Below are positions 5,814 through 5,843 of a DNA stretch of 5,843 nucleotides, one piece after another; the first letter of the stretch is position 1; each line of letters starts with the position of its first letter. The position numbers and the translations under genes are program-made. Location of the stretch: contig JAITJQ010000086.1 in assembly GCA_031278845.1 (NCBI GenBank), positions 1-5,843 on the forward strand, in the 5' to 3' direction. The stretch comes from Puniceicoccales bacterium. GTDB lineage: Bacteria; Verrucomicrobiota; Verrucomicrobiia; Opitutales; LL51. The notes under the pieces were generated by a model. That model saw only the letters and a program-made list of their open reading frames with translations. It ran no database searches and was not told the origin of the DNA.

Positions 5814-5843
5814 GGATGGGGGTCAAGGAGTCTCTGGCGCCTG

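Larger units (their letters stand above)
5706..5832 (-). repeat. Composite palindromic repeat, copy B
   Basis: On the minus strand the modules are GACTCCTTGACC (5832-5821), a GC hairpin (5813-5775), AAGGTTAAGA (5774-5765), a T-rich tract (5764-5750), CTGCGGATTGATCC (5744-5731), and a last small hairpin ending in CCTGGCG (5712-5706). Order matches copy A at 3996-4116 on plus. The element probably continues beyond the window, since a GC-rich CTGGCGCCTG follows at the edge. Confidence 0.75.

Noticed and set aside
3985..5832. Insertion sequence or composite transposon carrying malQ
   Set aside because: The flanking copies are inverted, which is suggestive, but there is no transposase, no target-site duplication seen, and malQ composition does not differ from its neighbours. 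A third partial copy outside also argues for a dispersed repeat.
1..5843. tRNA or rRNA genes
   Set aside because: I found no cloverleaf with conserved T-loop bases and no rRNA-like segments in the intergenic regions.

Overview
The window looks like chromosomal DNA of a free-living or host-associated bacterium with moderately AT-rich genes. The best taxonomic hint is a pseudopilin of the kind expanded in Verrucomicrobiota, Lentisphaerota and Planctomycetota: an FTLLE prepilin leader and a distal GDGHVTWFDG motif. I would guess Verrucomicrobiota (Opitutae/Puniceicoccales-like). This is an inference from sequence style, not a database result.

Layout, left to right. (1) 1-1130, minus strand: the end of an ABC importer operon, with a complete PotA/FbpC/CysA-type ATPase and, one base downstream, the first 19 codons of a secreted or membrane-anchored protein that runs out of the window and may be the solute-binding protein. 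(2) 1131-1472: an intergenic region containing three GC-rich palindromes. (3) 1473-2298, plus strand: a pseudopilin (type II secretion / type IV pilin-like) gene broken by two apparent -1 frameshifts, leaving an intact 209-codon distal frame. (4) 2329-3846, minus strand: a complete YifB/ComM AAA+ ATPase, convergent with the pseudopilin. (5) 3847-4197: a divergent intergenic region with a dense GC-rich hairpin island, including a C10 tract. (6) 4198-5682, plus strand: complete 4-alpha-glucanotransferase malQ. (7) 5683-5843: another hairpin island reaching the window edge.

The genes are mostly ordinary housekeeping or accessory functions and do not form one pathway: substrate import, natural-transformation DNA processing (ComM), pilin-like surface or secretion protein, and maltodextrin/glycogen metabolism (MalQ). 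ComM and the pseudopilin could both relate to competence, but their convergent orientation and the broken pilin give no direct support for that.

The most interesting signal is non-coding. The three GC-rich intergenic islands are related. Two of them (3996-4116 on plus and 5832-5706 on minus) carry the same modules in the same order: GACTCCTTRACC, a GC-rich hairpin built on GCGGCCG/CGCCCGGCGC, AAGG, a T-rich tract, CTGCGGATKGATCC, then CCTGGCG. The third (1329-1212 on minus) has a different GC hairpin followed by the same last two modules. This is a dispersed composite palindromic repeat, possibly terminator-like or a REP/MITE-like element.
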